Below are positions 1-8,038 of a DNA stretch of 64,000 nt, piece by piece. The notes beneath the pieces were generated by a model. The model had not been told where the DNA came from. It ran no database searches and worked only from the letters and a program-made list of their open reading frames with translations. Position 1 is the first letter of the stretch, and each line of letters starts with the position of its first letter. Made by a program: the position numbers and the translations under genes. Source of the stretch: JAHJQZ01 sp963675235 (lineage in GTDB: Bacteria > Pseudomonadota > Alphaproteobacteria > Rhizobiales > Devosiaceae); assembly GCA_963675235.2 (NCBI GenBank), contig CAXXFU010000017.1, positions 620,001 through 684,000 on the forward strand. Reading direction: 5' to 3'.

Positions 1-101
1 CAGAGGGTGGGTTGACTGCCGCAGCATTCCAGCAGGAAGGCACGGCAATTCGGACGGCCGCCAAAGGCGACCGTCACGGCGTCAACAGGAGTATGCCCAT
101 A

Positions 102-695
102 ATGGCAACAAAAAAGTCTCAGCAGCGTGTCGGTTTCAAGACAGGTGAATACATCGTCTACCCGGCGCACGGCGTTGGCCAGATCGTTTCCATCGAGGAA
201 CAGGAAGTCGCCGGGCTGACCCTCGAGCTGTTCGTGATCAACTTCGAGCAGGACAAGCTCACCCTTCGGGTTCCGGTCGCCAAGATCAAATCGGTCGGCA
301 TGCGCAAACTGGCTGAAGACGATCTGGTCAAGAAGGCGCTCGACACCGTTACCGGCCGTGCCCGCGTCAAGCGGACAATGTGGTCGCGTCGGGCCCAGGA
401 GTACGAAGCCAAGATCAATTCGGGCGATCTCGTCGCCATTTCCGAGGTCGTGCGCGACCTCTACCGGTCCGACGACCAGCCCGAGCAGTCCTATTCCGAG
501 CGTCAGCTGTTCGAACAGGCCATGGACCGCATGTCGCGCGAGATCGCCGCGGTCAACAAGCTGACCTTGACCGAAGCCGTCCAGCTCATCGAAAAGAACC
601 TCGCCAAGAGCCCGCGCCGCGGCGCCAAGGCCGATGCCGATGCCGAGGCGGACAGCTCCGACTCCGAACAGGACGACGAGGAAGCCGCCGCCTGA
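102..695 (+). CDS. carD: CarD/CdnL-family RNA polymerase-binding regulator
   Basis: The 197-residue protein has the CarD N-terminal RNAP-interacting domain: the opening stretch FKTGEYIVYPAHGVGQI is diagnostic, and a helical DNA-binding half follows (WSRRAQEYEAKINSGD). The tail is acidic and Ala/Asp/Glu-rich, typical of alphaproteobacterial members. CarD proteins bind the RNA polymerase beta subunit and stabilise open complexes at housekeeping promoters. I chose ATG at 102 because AGGAG (87-91) lies 10 nt upstream; the ATG at 93 would leave almost no spacing, and a longer reading from 12 has no ribosome site. A strong intrinsic terminator follows at 725-751. Confidence 0.93.
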   Translation: MATKKSQQRVGFKTGEYIVYPAHGVGQIVSIEEQEVAGLTLELFVINFEQDKLTLRVPVAKIKSVGMRKLAEDDLVKKALDTVTGRARVKRTMWSRRAQEYEAKINSGDLVAISEVVRDLYRSDDQPEQSYSERQLFEQAMDRMSREIAAVNKLTLTEAVQLIEKNLAKSPRRGAKADADAEADSSDSEQDDEEAAA

Positions 696-724
696 TCGGC
701 GTCACGTACAACGACAGAATCGAG

Positions 725-751
725 AAAGGCCGGCATCACGCCGGCCTTTTT
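725..751 (+). terminator. Intrinsic terminator after carD
   Basis: AAGGCCGGC and GCCGGCCTT form a GC-rich stem around a short ATCAC-centred loop and are followed directly by a run of five T. It sits 30 nt after the carD stop and before the convergent M48 gene, so it probably ends carD transcription. Confidence 0.85.
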
Positions 752-779
752 CATGTGTCCGGCTGCAGCGGGGCGTATC

Positions 780-2267
780 TCATTCGGCGCTGACGATCTT
801 GTATTGCTGGCCCGGCACGATCGGATCACTGTCGAACAGGGCGTTGAGCACCAGGAACAGGTTCTTGGCATTGGCGACGCCGCTCATCTTGGCGGCGAGC
901 GAGCTGGTGGTGTCGCCCGGCCTGGCGGTGGTGAGCCTGATCACCGTGTGGCGGATCTTCCTTGTGTCGGCGTTGGTCACCTTGCGGAACGAGGTGATCG
1001 TTTCTTCGGCCCGGGCGGCAAAGCCGGCATCGCCGGTGCGCGACGCGAAGATGTAGCGATAGACTTCCTTGTCGAAGCGCACGACGGTGACGCGGAAGAA
1101 CCATTGCCCGGTCCTGGCGGCGCCGCTGGCCATCTCGATGCCGTTGTGGCGGGCCGGCGTGACGGTGTCGGGATCGAGGCCGGCGATCCAGCCGGACTTG
1201 AGATAGTCGGTCAGCGCCATGGTCTCGGGCACCTGAGCGCTGTCGAAGCGCACGGCTTCGCCGTCGCCGGCCAGCCCGACCACGGCTGAAGCGGTGTTCT
1301 GCAGCGTATAGGACTTGGGCACGAAGAAGGTGAACCCGAGGCTCGGGTGGATGAACTGGTGGTCGACGATGGCGCCCTGGTTCGGACTGTCACCGAAGGC
1401 AAGCCCATCCACCGACCTGAGGAAGGGCGCCCGCCCGACCATGCCGACGCCGGGCGTGACGCCGAGCGCCTGCGCCTCGGTGATGACCTTCTCGATGCGG
1501 TCCGGGGTCGAGGGATGGCTGGCAAGGAAATCGTCGGCCGAGCCCTGACCGTCGCCGCCGGCGGAGATGGCGGCGAAGCGTCCCATCGACGACAGAAACC
1601 GTGCGGCGGCATTGGGATCGAAGCCACCCCGCGCCGCGACACGCACGCCTTCCTTGTCGGCGGACAGTTCCTGGGCCTGGGAGAAGGCGGCCAGCGACAG
1701 GCGCGAGCGCGCCGCTGACTGGTCGGTCTCGAGATTGCCGCCAAGCACCGAAGTGACGACCTTGTCGACGATCTCGGAGGTGCGGATGCGGCTTGAGCGC
1801 GCCTGGGCGTGCTTGAGGGTGACATGGGCAATTTCGTGCGACAGCACCGCCGCGATCTCGCTCTCGTCATTGGCGAGGGCCAGGATGCCGCGCGTGACAT
1901 AGATGTAGCCGCCCGGCAGAGCGAAGGCGTTGACGACCGGCGTGTCGAGGATGGTGACGGTATAGGGCGTATCCGGCTGGTCGGCGGCCGCCAGCAGCTT
2001 GCCGGTGATCGCCGCGATCATCACTTCGGCCTTTTCGTCGTGATAGACACCGCCATAGGCGGCGACGATACGCGGATGCTCGCGCCGTCCGATCACGATG
2101 TCATCGGGATCCGTTCCCGCCGGCACCGCCGGCGCCGCATCGTCATCGCCGGTGCGGTGCACCGAGATGTCGCCGCCGGGCAAAAAGCTCGAACAGCCCA
2201 TCAGCCCGGCAATTGCCAGGGCGGCGATCACGCCTCGGAGCGGAATTGAACGCGCAAAGCCGATCAT
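780..2267 (-). CDS. M48-family zinc metalloprotease lipoprotein (BepA/YfgC-like)
   Basis: This 495-residue protein starts with a lipoprotein signal (lipobox ending LMGC, Cys25). It carries the zinc motif HEIAH (His144-His148) and a downstream ELSAD segment near residue 196 that supplies the third ligand, as in peptidase M48. The C-terminus holds a LysM-like stretch (TTARPGDTTSSLAAKM). Periplasmic M48 lipoproteins of this shape degrade misfolded outer-membrane proteins, and that role is inferred from the family. Its ATG overlaps the stop of the upstream thermonuclease-like gene by 4 nt (ATGA), so the two are probably co-translated. Confidence 0.9.
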   Translation of the reverse strand: MIGFARSIPLRGVIAALAIAGLMGCSSFLPGGDISVHRTGDDDAAPAVPAGTDPDDIVIGRREHPRIVAAYGGVYHDEKAEVMIAAITGKLLAAADQPDTPYTVTILDTPVVNAFALPGGYIYVTRGILALANDESEIAAVLSHEIAHVTLKHAQARSSRIRTSEIVDKVVTSVLGGNLETDQSAARSRLSLAAFSQAQELSADKEGVRVAARGGFDPNAAARFLSSMGRFAAISAGGDGQGSADDFLASHPSTPDRIEKVITEAQALGVTPGVGMVGRAPFLRSVDGLAFGDSPNQGAIVDHQFIHPSLGFTFFVPKSYTLQNTASAVVGLAGDGEAVRFDSAQVPETMALTDYLKSGWIAGLDPDTVTPARHNGIEMASGAARTGQWFFRVTVVRFDKEVYRYIFASRTGDAGFAARAEETITSFRKVTNADTRKIRHTVIRLTTARPGDTTSSLAAKMSGVANAKNLFLVLNALFDSDPIVPGQQYKIVSAE

Positions 2268-3103
2268 GGACGCGCCAGGACCTCGATCTGTTCGGGATGG
2301 GTAACGGCGACGCGCGGCCCGTCATGGTCCTCGATCCAGCCGCGCACACGCACCAGGGCGCCCTCGAGCGTCAGAGGATCGATGGAGGCAGCGGCGAAGC
2401 GCTTTTGCGACGCCTTGTCGATGGTCACAGTGAAGTCCTCTTTCCAGTACCGCCCGAAGTTGAGATAGACGGTTGCGCCCACCTTGTCAGCCAGCAGCAC
2501 GCGACCTTCGACTAGTTCGAAAAACCCGGTGCGGGTCAAGAGCTGTTGCGGACGGGCTGCATCGCGCACGGCATAGAACGCATCCTGCCAGATGCCGAGC
2601 CGCTCGGCCCGCGCCCGCGCTTCGACCGCCAGAAGTTCCCCGGCACAGGCGCGATTGTCGGGGAAGGAATAGGCGCGGGCAAGCCCGGCGGCGAGCATCG
2701 CCTGCTGAAGCCAGGTGCCATCAGCGAGATAGGCCTGCCCGATAAGGCGCTGGTGGCGGTCTCGCGGCATGGGGGCCGTAGCGATCGAAATCTCCTGTCC
2801 GGACACCAGCTGTTCCAGGCGTTGCCGCGCCGCCTCGGCCATCGGCCAGTCGGCAAGGTCTGTGTCCGGCGCATAGAGCTTGGGCGCCTGGATGCCGGAC
2901 AGGCGCAGCTTGTCGCCGCTGGCGAGGAGTATCGTGGCGCCGTCCGGCACCGCGACCGCCTCGATCCCAAGCCCTTCACTCACGCTATCGCAGGCCACGG
3001 TCTCTCCTGTCAGCATGAAAAACGCCGCGACGAGGACCAACGCCCGAATGTGAACCTTTGTCAGCAAAATGACGCCCGCCCGTCGCCCCGACGCTTTCAC
3101 CAT
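2264..3103 (-). CDS. Thermonuclease (SNase)-fold protein, probably catalytically degenerate
   Basis: The 279-residue product has an N-terminal hydrophobic segment (ALVLVAAFFMLTGETVAC) that looks like a signal or lipoprotein peptide, then an SNase domain. The family pattern DGDT reads DGAT here, and the RLxGIDTPE pattern reads RLSGIQAPK. In staphylococcal nuclease numbering this corresponds to Asp21 to Ala, Asp40 to Gln and Glu43 to Lys, removing calcium ligands and the general base, while both active-site arginines (RLSG and DRHQR) remain. Nuclease activity is therefore doubtful. The start at 3103 is preferred over the upstream in-frame ATG at 3238 because it places the hydrophobic segment near the N-terminus. 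It overlaps the M48 gene by 4 nt. Confidence 0.82.
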   Translation of the reverse strand: MVKASGRRAGVILLTKVHIRALVLVAAFFMLTGETVACDSVSEGLGIEAVAVPDGATILLASGDKLRLSGIQAPKLYAPDTDLADWPMAEAARQRLEQLVSGQEISIATAPMPRDRHQRLIGQAYLADGTWLQQAMLAAGLARAYSFPDNRACAGELLAVEARARAERLGIWQDAFYAVRDAARPQQLLTRTGFFELVEGRVLLADKVGATVYLNFGRYWKEDFTVTIDKASQKRFAAASIDPLTLEGALVRVRGWIEDHDGPRVAVTHPEQIEVLARP

Positions 3104-3330
3104 GCAATTGCGGCAAAAATCTTTCCACTCCCGCGGAACCGTGTCGAGCCATTCGATCACATCGCCCGGCAAACAACCGCCTTGTCCACCCTCGATGGCC
3201 CGATCCGGGTGGTGCGTCAAAATTCTGACACCAGACACGTGCTAACCGGCGCCGTGACAATCGATAAGATCCTGCGCTGCGCGCTTGTGCGGACACAGGC
3301 CGCCAGTCGGTGCAGCGGAGAGGAACACCA

Positions 3331-3915
3331 ATGATCGGCAAGGGACGTTTCGTCCTCGTCGTCGGACCGTCCGGGGCCGGCAAGGACACACTGATTTCCG
3401 GCGCCAGGGCGGCGCTGGGATCCGATCCGCGCTTCACCTTCCCCGAGCGCATGATCACCCGCGCCGAGGTGCTGGGCCACGAGGCGCACAAGGTCATCAC
3501 CCGCGCCGAATACGAGGATCGGCGCAGATCGGGAGATTGCGCCCTCAGCTGGGAGGCGCATGGTTTCGGCTATGTCGTGCCCGCTTCGGCCATCACGGAT
3601 ATTGCCGAAGGCAAGATCGTGGTGTGCAATGCCTCGCGCAAGATCGTGCCCGAGGCGCTGACGCGCTATCCTGGTTCGGAAGTCGTCTTCGTCGACGCCT
3701 TGCGCATCGTCCGCGCCACGCGGCTTGCCGAACGCGGCCGCGAAACGGCCGAGCAGATCGAGGCACGGCTGGCGCGCGAGGTGCCGAAGCTGCCAGACTC
3801 GGTCCCGGTGACCGAGATCGACAATTCCGGCGCCCGCGACGAAGGCATTGCCGCTTTCGTCGCCGCCCTCAACAAGATTGCCGGCCGAGCGCCGGTGGAA
3901 AGAAGGCCCGCATGA
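3331..3915 (+). CDS. phnN: Ribose 1,5-bisphosphokinase PhnN
   Basis: The 194-residue protein is guanylate-kinase-like, with Walker A GPSGAGKDT at residues 12-20 and the conserved PERMITR segment. PhnN phosphorylates ribose 1,5-bisphosphate to PRPP in the C-P lyase route of phosphonate use. The AGAGG about 8 nt upstream favours ATG 3331 over the in-frame ATG at 3310. The next gene starts inside its stop codon (ATGA). No C-P lyase genes (phnG to phnM) or phosphonate transporter lie in this window, so it may be a detached phn fragment or may serve PRPP salvage. Confidence 0.88.
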   Translation: MIGKGRFVLVVGPSGAGKDTLISGARAALGSDPRFTFPERMITRAEVLGHEAHKVITRAEYEDRRRSGDCALSWEAHGFGYVVPASAITDIAEGKIVVCNASRKIVPEALTRYPGSEVVFVDALRIVRATRLAERGRETAEQIEARLAREVPKLPDSVPVTEIDNSGARDEGIAAFVAALNKIAGRAPVERRPA

Positions 3916-4547
3916 ACTCCGACCGCGAAAACCCGCTGATGCGGCTCAGCGAGAGGCCGACCATCCACCCGACCGCCGACCGGCGCGGCTCCGAGCTCGG
4001 CGCCTGGACCGAGCTGAGCGCCGATGTCGCCTTCATCGATTCGGTGCTCGGCGATTATTCCTACGTCATGCAGCGCGCCAACATCATCTGGTCCGAGATC
4101 GGCAAATTCGTTTCGGTCTCTTCCGATGTCCGGCTCAATCCCGGCAACCACCCCTATTGGCGGGCGAGCCAGCATCACTTCACCTATCGCGCCGCCGCCT
4201 ATGGCCTCGGCGAAGATGACAGCGAATTCTTCGAATGGCGCCGCACCAATGCCGTCCGCATCGGCCACGATGTCTGGATCGGTCACGGCGCCACGATCCT
4301 GGCCGGCGTCAGCATCGGTACGGGCGCCATCATCGGCGCCGGCGCCGTCGTCACCAAGGACGTCGAGCCCTACATGATCGTCGGCGGCGTGCCCGCAACA
4401 CCGATCCACCCGCGCTTCGAGGACAAGACGGTGGAAGGGCTTCTGGCGCTCGCCTGGTGGGACTGGCCGCACGAGATTCTCGCCGAGCGGCTCATCGACA
4501 TGCGGACGTTGACCCCTGACGAGCTGATCGCCAAATACGGGGACTGA
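3912..4547 (+). CDS. Hexapeptide-repeat acyltransferase, phosphonate-associated type
   Basis: The 211-residue protein has left-handed beta-helix hexapeptide repeats in its second half (IGHDVWIGHGATILAGVSIG and onward) and ends with the xenobiotic-acetyltransferase-like VGGVPATPI segment. An N-terminal block including YSYVMQRANI and LNPGNHPYWRAS matches the phosphonate-metabolism transferase family found beside phnN. The acceptor substrate is unknown. It overlaps phnN by 4 nt (ATGA), which supports joint function. Confidence 0.82.
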   Translation: MNSDRENPLMRLSERPTIHPTADRRGSELGAWTELSADVAFIDSVLGDYSYVMQRANIIWSEIGKFVSVSSDVRLNPGNHPYWRASQHHFTYRAAAYGLGEDDSEFFEWRRTNAVRIGHDVWIGHGATILAGVSIGTGAIIGAGAVVTKDVEPYMIVGGVPATPIHPRFEDKTVEGLLALAWWDWPHEILAERLIDMRTLTPDELIAKYGD

Positions 4548-4612
4548 CAGGCGGTGCTTGCGCAAGCCAAGTGCCCGATGCTATCTGCTGGTCACCGATT
4601 TCACAGCGCGAT

Positions 4613-4689
4613 GGTCCCGTAGCTCAGCAGGATAGAGCATCAGATTCCTAATCTGAGGGTCACAGGTTCGAATCCTGTCGGGATCACCA
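4613..4689 (+). tRNA. tRNA-Arg (anticodon CCU)
   Basis: A full cloverleaf can be drawn. Acceptor arm GGTCCCG pairs with CGGGATC (one G-U), the D-arm is GCTC/GAGC, the anticodon stem TCAGA/TCTGA encloses loop TTCCTAA with anticodon CCT, the T-arm is ACAGG/CCTGT with TTCGAAT, and CCA is encoded at 4687-4689. Confidence 0.97.
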
Positions 4690-4788
4690 CCTAATTGCCA
4701 CACTGTCGGCACGAAACCGCCAACGGGCCGCCGGCGCAACGCATTCGGGGGGCCGGACAAGCAATAGCCGTAGCGCGCGGCGAGCCGG

Positions 4789-5751
4789 CTACTCGGCTTC
4801 CTGCCGCACAAAATGCGTGTCCGAGACCTGAATCATCGGCAATTCCACCGGAACATAATCGGGGGGCCGCAAGGCGCTCGGAATTTCGTCGGCCATGAGC
4901 TGGCGGCCTTCGGGGCGCTGCAACGGGTCCGCGACCGGCACCGAGCTGAGCAATTTCCGGGTGTAGCTATGGCGCGGATCGGCGAATACCGATCTGCGGT
5001 CGCCGATTTCAACAATCTCGCCGAGATACATGACCGCCACGCGATGCGCGATGCGCTCGACCACGGCCATGTCATGCGAGATGAACAAGAGCGAGATGCC
5101 GAGATCGGCTTGCAGGTCCATCAACAGATTGATGACCTGCGCCTGAATGGTGACGTCGAGCGACGCCACGGCCTCGTCGGCGATCAAAAGGCTTGGATCG
5201 AGCGCCAGCGCACGTGCGATGCAAATGCGCTGGCGCTGTCCGCCGGAGAAAGCGTGCGGATAGCGATCGAGATGCTCTTCGGACAGTTCGACGCGTTCAA
5301 GCAGGGATGCGGCCTTGCGCTTCATGTCGGCACGCGATCCCCCGACGCCGTGGACGAGCATCGGATCGATGAGCGCTCGTCCAACAGTCATGCGCGGGTT
5401 GAGCGAACCGAATGGATCCTGGAACACCATCTGGACCTTGCGGCGGAACCGTTGCCGCACCGCAGCAGGCGCGGACGTGACCTCCTGGCCCTCGAATCTG
5501 ATCGCGCCGGACAAGGGTCTGTCGAGCTGCATGATTGTCCGCGCGATCGTCGATTTGCCGCAGCCGGATTCGCCCACAAGCGCGAGCGTCTCGCCCGGCA
5601 TGATCGAGAACGAAACGTTCTCCACCGCATGCACGCGTCCCGCGACCTTGCCGAACAGTCCTGTGCGCAGATCGAACCGGGTGACGAGGTTTTCGACTTC
5701 GAGAAGCGGAATGGCACCAGTCGCGGACTGGTCGGCGTCTGGCATGCTCAT
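4789..5751 (-). CDS. Peptide ABC transporter ATP-binding protein (DppF/OppF type)
   Basis: A 320-residue ABC ATPase with Walker A GESGCGKST, signature FSGGQRQR, Walker B LLIADEAVASLD and the H-loop SHDMAV. The C-terminal oligopeptide-transporter extension follows (RRSVFADPRHSYTRKLLSSVP). It is the second of two tandem ATPases; its ATG overlaps the stop of the upstream ATPase (ATGA). The set forms one family-5 peptide importer with the binding protein at 8039 and permeases at 10115 and 11149, although it lies on the opposite strand beyond the LysR gene. Confidence 0.9.
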   Translation of the reverse strand: MSMPDADQSATGAIPLLEVENLVTRFDLRTGLFGKVAGRVHAVENVSFSIMPGETLALVGESGCGKSTIARTIMQLDRPLSGAIRFEGQEVTSAPAAVRQRFRRKVQMVFQDPFGSLNPRMTVGRALIDPMLVHGVGGSRADMKRKAASLLERVELSEEHLDRYPHAFSGGQRQRICIARALALDPSLLIADEAVASLDVTIQAQVINLLMDLQADLGISLLFISHDMAVVERIAHRVAVMYLGEIVEIGDRRSVFADPRHSYTRKLLSSVPVADPLQRPEGRQLMADEIPSALRPPDYVPVELPMIQVSDTHFVRQEAE

Positions 5752-6683
5752 CGTCCTGTCTCCGCGCCGTCGTGGCCGGCGGGCTCGGCGCCAGCGTCAA
5801 AAGAGACGAGCGGGAACTTTTCCGGCCTATCGGTATGCGCCATGCTGCCCAGTCTTGGCACGGCAGCCATCAGAGAGCGGGTGTAGGCGTGTTTGGGCGC
5901 GGCAAAGATGTCATAGACCGAACCGGTTTCGACGATCTCGCCATTCAGCATGACACAGACCCGGTCAGCGACTTCGGCGACCACGCCCATATCATGGGTG
6001 ATATAGAGTACCGACATGCCGACTTCATCCTGCAAGGCGCGCACCAGATCGACGATTTGGGCCTGGATGGTCACATCGAGCGCCGTGGTCGGTTCGTCCA
6101 GGATCATCAGCGCCGGACGGCAGCTCAGCGCCATGGCGATGACGACCCGTTGGCGCATGCCGCCGGACAATTGATGCGGGAACTGCCTCAGGCGCCGTTC
6201 GGCATCGGGAACCCGCACAAGCTTGAGCATGCGCAGCGCGATCTCGCGCGCCTCGCGCCGATCCTTTTTCTGGTGACGCATGACCGCCTCGGCGATCTGG
6301 TCTCCGATTGTGAAAACCGGATTGAGGCTGGCCATCGGGTCCTGGAACACGATGGAGATATCGGCGCCGCGTATCTGGGTCATTTCGGCCATCGGCAGGG
6401 CGGTCAATTCGCGAATGCTGCCATCGGCGAGGCGCATTCTGATCGTGCCCCCCAGAATGGTGGCGCCTTCATGTTCGGTCAGCCGCATCACCGTCATCGC
6501 GGTCACGGACTTGCCTGAGCCGGATTCGCCGACAAGCGCCAGGGTCTCGCCTTTGTCGATGTGCAGGGAAACGCCTTTCACCGCATCGAGCTGGCGTGCC
6601 TCGCCGGCACGGAAGGCGACACGCAGGTCGTCGATCTCCAGAACGCGTTCGGGCGGAAAGCCGGTGCCGGTGGTTTCGCTCAT
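5748..6683 (-). CDS. Peptide ABC transporter ATP-binding protein (DppD/OppD type)
   Basis: A 311-residue ABC ATPase with Walker A GESGSGKS, QDPMASLNP, signature LSGGMRQRV, Walker B LMILDEPTTALD and THDMGVV, all typical of DppD/OppD. The C-terminal extension includes FAAPKHAYTRSLMAAVPRLG. I chose the ATG at 6683 (MSETTGTGFP) over 6752 because the extra 23 residues are arginine-rich and unlike the family. It is coupled by a 4-nt overlap to the OppF-type gene downstream. Confidence 0.9.
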   Translation of the reverse strand: MSETTGTGFPPERVLEIDDLRVAFRAGEARQLDAVKGVSLHIDKGETLALVGESGSGKSVTAMTVMRLTEHEGATILGGTIRMRLADGSIRELTALPMAEMTQIRGADISIVFQDPMASLNPVFTIGDQIAEAVMRHQKKDRREAREIALRMLKLVRVPDAERRLRQFPHQLSGGMRQRVVIAMALSCRPALMILDEPTTALDVTIQAQIVDLVRALQDEVGMSVLYITHDMGVVAEVADRVCVMLNGEIVETGSVYDIFAAPKHAYTRSLMAAVPRLGSMAHTDRPEKFPLVSFDAGAEPAGHDGAETGR

Positions 6684-6919
6684 CAAAGGGTATCGCCTCG
6701 CGTCCAGACTTGCAGCAAGGCCTGATGCGCGGCCCGTCCAGGTGCCGCGCAACCGCCCAAAGCCATCAATTTCGGCTAGTTCAGGCCAAGCGCCGCGCGC
6801 TTGTCAATAAGCCGGGGAAGCCGGTCCGCGCGCAATTCGGCGCACCCGCCCGGAAATCCGGGGCGATGGCAAGTCTATGCCATTTTCGCATGAGCCATGA
6901 CCGACATGGCGAGAGTCCC

Positions 6920-7915
6920 TCAACCCCGGCGCGGCGTGGCGCTGGTTGCCTGTTTGACGCCGTTGCTGAAGATATTGCCAATCGCGGCGGGATCGACAAT
7001 GGCCTGCGAAAGCGGGCCCTTGGCGATCCTTTGCCAGAAGGATTCCAGTTCGGGTTCAGCCGGACCATTGCGCCTGAAAACGCGCACCTGCATGTCGACA
7101 GTGAGCTCCGGCCCGCCGATCTGGCAGAGATCGCCACGTGCCATGGCGTCGCGCACGCAGCTTTGCGGCAGCCAGCCAACGCCCCTGCCCGCCATGGCCA
7201 TGCGCTTGATGCCCTCGGCCAGCGAGGTTTCGTAGACAGTGGACAATGGAATATCGCGATCCTGCCGCGACAGGATCAGCGAGACCAGCCGACCCATATA
7301 CCCGTCGTCCCAGGAATAGGCGAGATAGGGAATGCGTTCGCCATCGTCGCTGTCCAGGGAGAAGAGCGGGAGACCATCCTTGCCGACCGCGCTGACCGGA
7401 ATGAAGGGATCGACGCCGATCCGCACGGAGGCAAACGGCCCATCCCGCAGCACCGGCGGCCCGTCGGGATGGTCATAGGCGATGGCGAAATCCGACCGCC
7501 CCAGCGCCAGATGTTCAATGCAATCGTGAAAGTCCGTGGCGTGCATGCTCATATGCACCGAGCCGAGCTCGAATTCGATCGCACTCATCCATTCGGGAAA
7601 CATGAACAGCGCGATGGTGTGCAAGGCCGAAAACGAAATCAGTTGCTTGTGGGTATCGGACTGCTGCTGGCAATCGGTGCGCAGCCGATAAAGGTCGCGG
7701 ACGATTTCCTGACAGCGCGGGTGAAACAGTTCGCCAGCGTGCGTCAATTGCACAGGATAGGTGCTGCGGTCGACCAGATCCGCGCCAACCCAGCTCTCAA
7801 GCGCCTGAATTCGCCGGGAAAAGGCAGGCTGCGAGCTGTTGCGGGCTGCAGCGGCCGTGGAGAAATTCCGCGTGGCTACGATCTCGAGATAATCCTCAAG
7901 CCATCGAAGCTCCAT
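6920..7915 (-). CDS. LysR-family transcriptional regulator of the peptide/D-Glu cluster
   Basis: The 331-residue protein starts MELRWLEDYLEIVATRNFS, a classical LysR N-terminal helix-turn-helix (AAAARNSSQPAFSRRIQALE), followed by an effector domain. It is transcribed away from the binding-protein gene at 8039, the usual layout for a LysR regulator and its target. A dyad TATGC-N7-GCATA lies 10 bp from its start codon. The inducer is unknown; a D-glutamyl peptide or D-glutamate is a guess from context. Confidence 0.88.
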   Translation of the reverse strand: MELRWLEDYLEIVATRNFSTAAAARNSSQPAFSRRIQALESWVGADLVDRSTYPVQLTHAGELFHPRCQEIVRDLYRLRTDCQQQSDTHKQLISFSALHTIALFMFPEWMSAIEFELGSVHMSMHATDFHDCIEHLALGRSDFAIAYDHPDGPPVLRDGPFASVRIGVDPFIPVSAVGKDGLPLFSLDSDDGERIPYLAYSWDDGYMGRLVSLILSRQDRDIPLSTVYETSLAEGIKRMAMAGRGVGWLPQSCVRDAMARGDLCQIGGPELTVDMQVRVFRRNGPAEPELESFWQRIAKGPLSQAIVDPAAIGNIFSNGVKQATSATPRRG

Positions 7916-7924
7916 AGGCACCTC

Positions 7925-7941
7925 TATGCATTTCGCGCATA
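7925..7941. promoter_or_regulatory. Candidate LysR operator (interrupted dyad)
   Basis: TATGC and GCATA form a perfect 5-bp inverted repeat separated by ATTTCGC. It lies in the 123-bp gap between the LysR gene and the divergent peptide-binding protein gene. Position and symmetry fit an autoregulatory or shared LysR site; no second copy was seen to confirm it. Confidence 0.45.
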
Positions 7942-8038
7942 ACCCATCCTGACACAGCATTAGACAGGGGCTCAACCCGCAAATAACGTTTTAAGGCTGG
8001 AACTTCGGGTCACGAACCAACAAGGAACCATGGACGCC

